Source: an uncultured Oxalobacter sp. (GTDB lineage: Bacteria > Pseudomonadota > Gammaproteobacteria > Burkholderiales > Burkholderiaceae_D). Taken from it: a DNA stretch of 6,545 nucleotides. Below, one piece after another: positions 4,857 through 6,545 of this stretch; position 1 is the stretch's first letter, and every line of letters starts with the position of its first letter. The notes under the pieces were generated by a model that saw only the letters and a list, made by a program, of their open reading frames with translations, made no database searches and had not been told where the DNA came from. The stretch spans positions 1 through 6,545 of the forward strand of contig CALGGD010000134.1 in assembly GCA_937916185.1 (NCBI GenBank), read 5' to 3'. The position numbers were made by a program, and so were the translations under genes.

Positions 4857-6545
4857 ATGCAGGATCCAGAAGAAAAAATCATCATCCGTGGCGCGCGTAC
4901 ACACAATCTGAAAAACATCAACCTTGACCTGCCAAGGAACAGGCTGATTGTCATCACCGGGCTGTCCGGGTCAGGCAAGTCGTCCTTGGCTTGCGACACC
5001 CTGTATGCAGAAGGGCAGCGGCGTTATGTGGAATCACTCTCCGCCTATGCCCGGCAGTTCCTGCAACTGATGGAAAAACCCGATGTTGACCTGATTGAGG
5101 GTCTTTCCCCCGCCATCGCCATTGACCAGAAATCGACATCGCACAATCCCCGTTCGACAATCGGCACCGTCACGGAAATCTATGACTACCTTCGCCTGCT
5201 TTTTGCCCGGGTTGGAACACCGCACTGCCCCGACCATCCTGACCATGCCCTTGCTGCACAGTCTGTTTCCCAGATGGTGGATGCCACCCTGGCATTGCCA
5301 GAGGGAACCCGGCTGATGATCCTGGCACCTGTCATCGCAGCCCGGAAAGGTGAGCACAGCGACCTGTTTGAACAGCTGCAGGCACAGGGATTCATCCGTT
5401 TCAGAATCCAGAGCGGGACGAAACCGGCAGAAATCCGCCTGTCTGATGACCTGCCTGTCCTGAAGAAAAACGAGAAACACTCAATCGATGTCGTGATTGA
5501 CCGTGTACGGATCAATCCCGATATCCGGCAACGCCTGGCGGAAAGTTTTGAAACCGCCCTGCGTATCGCGGATGGGAAAGCAATCATCTTCAATATGGAA
5601 ACCGGGGAAGAACAGGTTTTCTCGAACCGGTTTGCCTGTCCCGAATGCGGCTGGTCACTGGCGGAACTGGAACCCCGCCTGTTCTCCTTCAACAATCCCA
5701 TGGGTGCCTGTCCAGACTGTGACGGTATCGGGCATATCGAATTCTTCGACCCGAAACGGATTGTTCAGCATCCAAGCCTCTCGCTGGCTGCAGGTGCGCT
5801 GAAAGGCTGGGACAGGCGCAATCCCATGCTGTTCCAGATGCTCCAGTCAATCGCCACGCACTATGGCTTCGACCTGGACACCCCTTTCCAGGAACTGCCT
5901 GAATCCATCCAGCATATCCTGGTCTTTGGCTCTGGCGACGAGAAAATCCCATTCATCACCCTCAACCGTCAGGGCATGCCATGGATACGGGAACATCCTT
6001 TTGAGGGTGTCCTGCACAACCTGGAGCGCCGGTTCAGGGAATCAGATTCCTTGGCCATCAAAGAAGAACTGGCGAAACTGATCGGTGAACGCCCTTGCCC
6101 AACCTGCCATGGCGCAAGGCTGCGCCGGGAAGCGCTTTCCGTCTGCATCGGCGAAAACAGCCAGAAACGCGCCATCCATGAAGTGACCCGCATGTCCCTG
6201 GGTGAGGCATTGCACTACTTTGAGACACTGTCCCTGACAGGTGCCAAGAAAACCATTGCCACAAGAATCCTCAATGAAGTGGTCTCACGCCTGCGTTTCC
6301 TCAACAATGTGGGGCTCGATTACCTGTCTCTGGAACGCAGTGCTGAAACACTGTCTGGCGGCGAATCCCAACGGATCCGGCTGGCATCACAGATTGGCAG
6401 CGGCCTGACCGGTGTCATGTATGTCCTGGATGAACCCTCAATCGGCCTGCACCAGCGTGACAACGGCCGCCTCATCGCCACCCTGAAACACCTGCGGGAC
6501 ATCAGCAACACCGTGATTGTGGTGGAGCACGACAAGGACATGATG
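4857..6545 (+). CDS. uvrA: UvrABC excinuclease subunit A (3' end beyond the window)
   Basis: UvrA is the damage-recognition ATPase of nucleotide excision repair; as a dimer it loads UvrB onto lesions. The visible 563 codons of a family protein of about 940 residues contain the complete first ABC module: Walker A GLSGSGKS (35-42), the UvrB-binding region after about residue 130, a C4 zinc finger (C261, C264, C285, C288), a second CXXC pair (C414, C417), ABC signature LSGGESQ (499-505), Walker B VMYVLDEP (520-527) and switch histidine H558. The second ATPase module and its zinc finger lie past the right edge. ATG 4857 is chosen because it gives the usual short lead-in to [12 protein letters not shown]; only a weak AGG lies seven bases upstream. 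C46 replaces the phenylalanine usual after Walker A (SSLAFDT). It is divergent from ssb and probably under LexA control. Confidence 0.97.
   Translation, partial: MQDPEEKIIIRGARTHNLKNINLDLPRNRLIVITGLSGSGKSSLACDTLYAEGQRRYVESLSAYARQFLQLMEKPDVDLIEGLSPAIAIDQKSTSHNPRSTIGTVTEIYDYLRLLFARVGTPHCPDHPDHALAAQSVSQMVDATLALPEGTRLMILAPVIAARKGEHSDLFEQLQAQGFIRFRIQSGTKPAEIRLSDDLPVLKKNEKHSIDVVIDRVRINPDIRQRLAESFETALRIADGKAIIFNMETGEEQVFSNRFACPECGWSLAELEPRLFSFNNPMGACPDCDGIGHIEFFDPKRIVQHPSLSLAAGALKGWDRRNPMLFQMLQSIATHYGFDLDTPFQELPESIQHILVFGSGDEKIPFITLNRQGMPWIREHPFEGVLHNLERRFRESDSLAIKEELAKLIGERPCPTCHGARLRREALSVCIGENSQKRAIHEVTRMSLGEALHYFETLSLTGAKKTIATRILNEVVSRLRFLNNVGLDYLSLERSAETLSGGESQRIRLASQIGSGLTGVMYVLDEPSIGLHQRDNGRLIATLKHLRDISNTVIVVEHDKDMM

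Noticed and set aside
5186..5701. Minus-strand open frame of 171 codons inside uvrA
   Set aside because: It lies opposite the UvrA UvrB-binding and zinc-finger region and is rich in Arg and Ser like a shadow frame.

Overview
The window looks like a chromosomal housekeeping segment from a Gram-negative proteobacterium. The UvrA and SSB sequences and a ppx-type exopolyphosphatase suggest a betaproteobacterium of the order Burkholderiales, possibly an Oxalobacter-like Oxalobacteraceae member. This assignment is inference from remembered family sequences and was not tested by a search. I see no rRNA, tRNA, CRISPR array, insertion sequence, phage gene or integration site.

Layout. Positions 1-2489 are read leftward (minus strand): an exopolyphosphatase/guanosine pentaphosphatase-family gene (ppx, 1035-2489), then an MgtC/SapB-family membrane protein (165-911), then the first 51 codons of a second MgtC/SapB paralogue that runs off the left edge (1-153). 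The two MgtC genes are 11 bp apart and are clearly a tandem duplication. Divergent from ppx, a 12-helix MFS transporter reads rightward (2769-3959). It converges on ssb (minus, 4057-4533) across a hairpin with T-rich tails that probably terminates transcription from both sides. The 323-bp gap between ssb and the divergent uvrA (plus, 4857 to beyond the right edge) holds promoter elements and LexA/SOS-like boxes. One of these is a perfect CTGT-N8-ACAG site overlapping a TATAAT hexamer.

How the genes fit together. ssb and uvrA form a divergent DNA-repair pair resembling the ssb-uvrA arrangement of Escherichia coli, and the operator-like sites suggest SOS control. The ppx-mgtC-mgtC block brings together polyphosphate breakdown and a family linked to magnesium and phosphate stress, so a joint role in Mg/phosphate/ATP homeostasis is plausible but unproven. 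The MFS carrier has no pathway neighbour that reveals its substrate.

I did not find a convincing undescribed system. The points most worth a second look are the tandem MgtC pair and its overlapping palindromes, the LexA-like boxes between ssb and uvrA, the unresolved N-terminus of the MFS gene, and the loss of two usually conserved DNA-stacking tryptophans in SSB.
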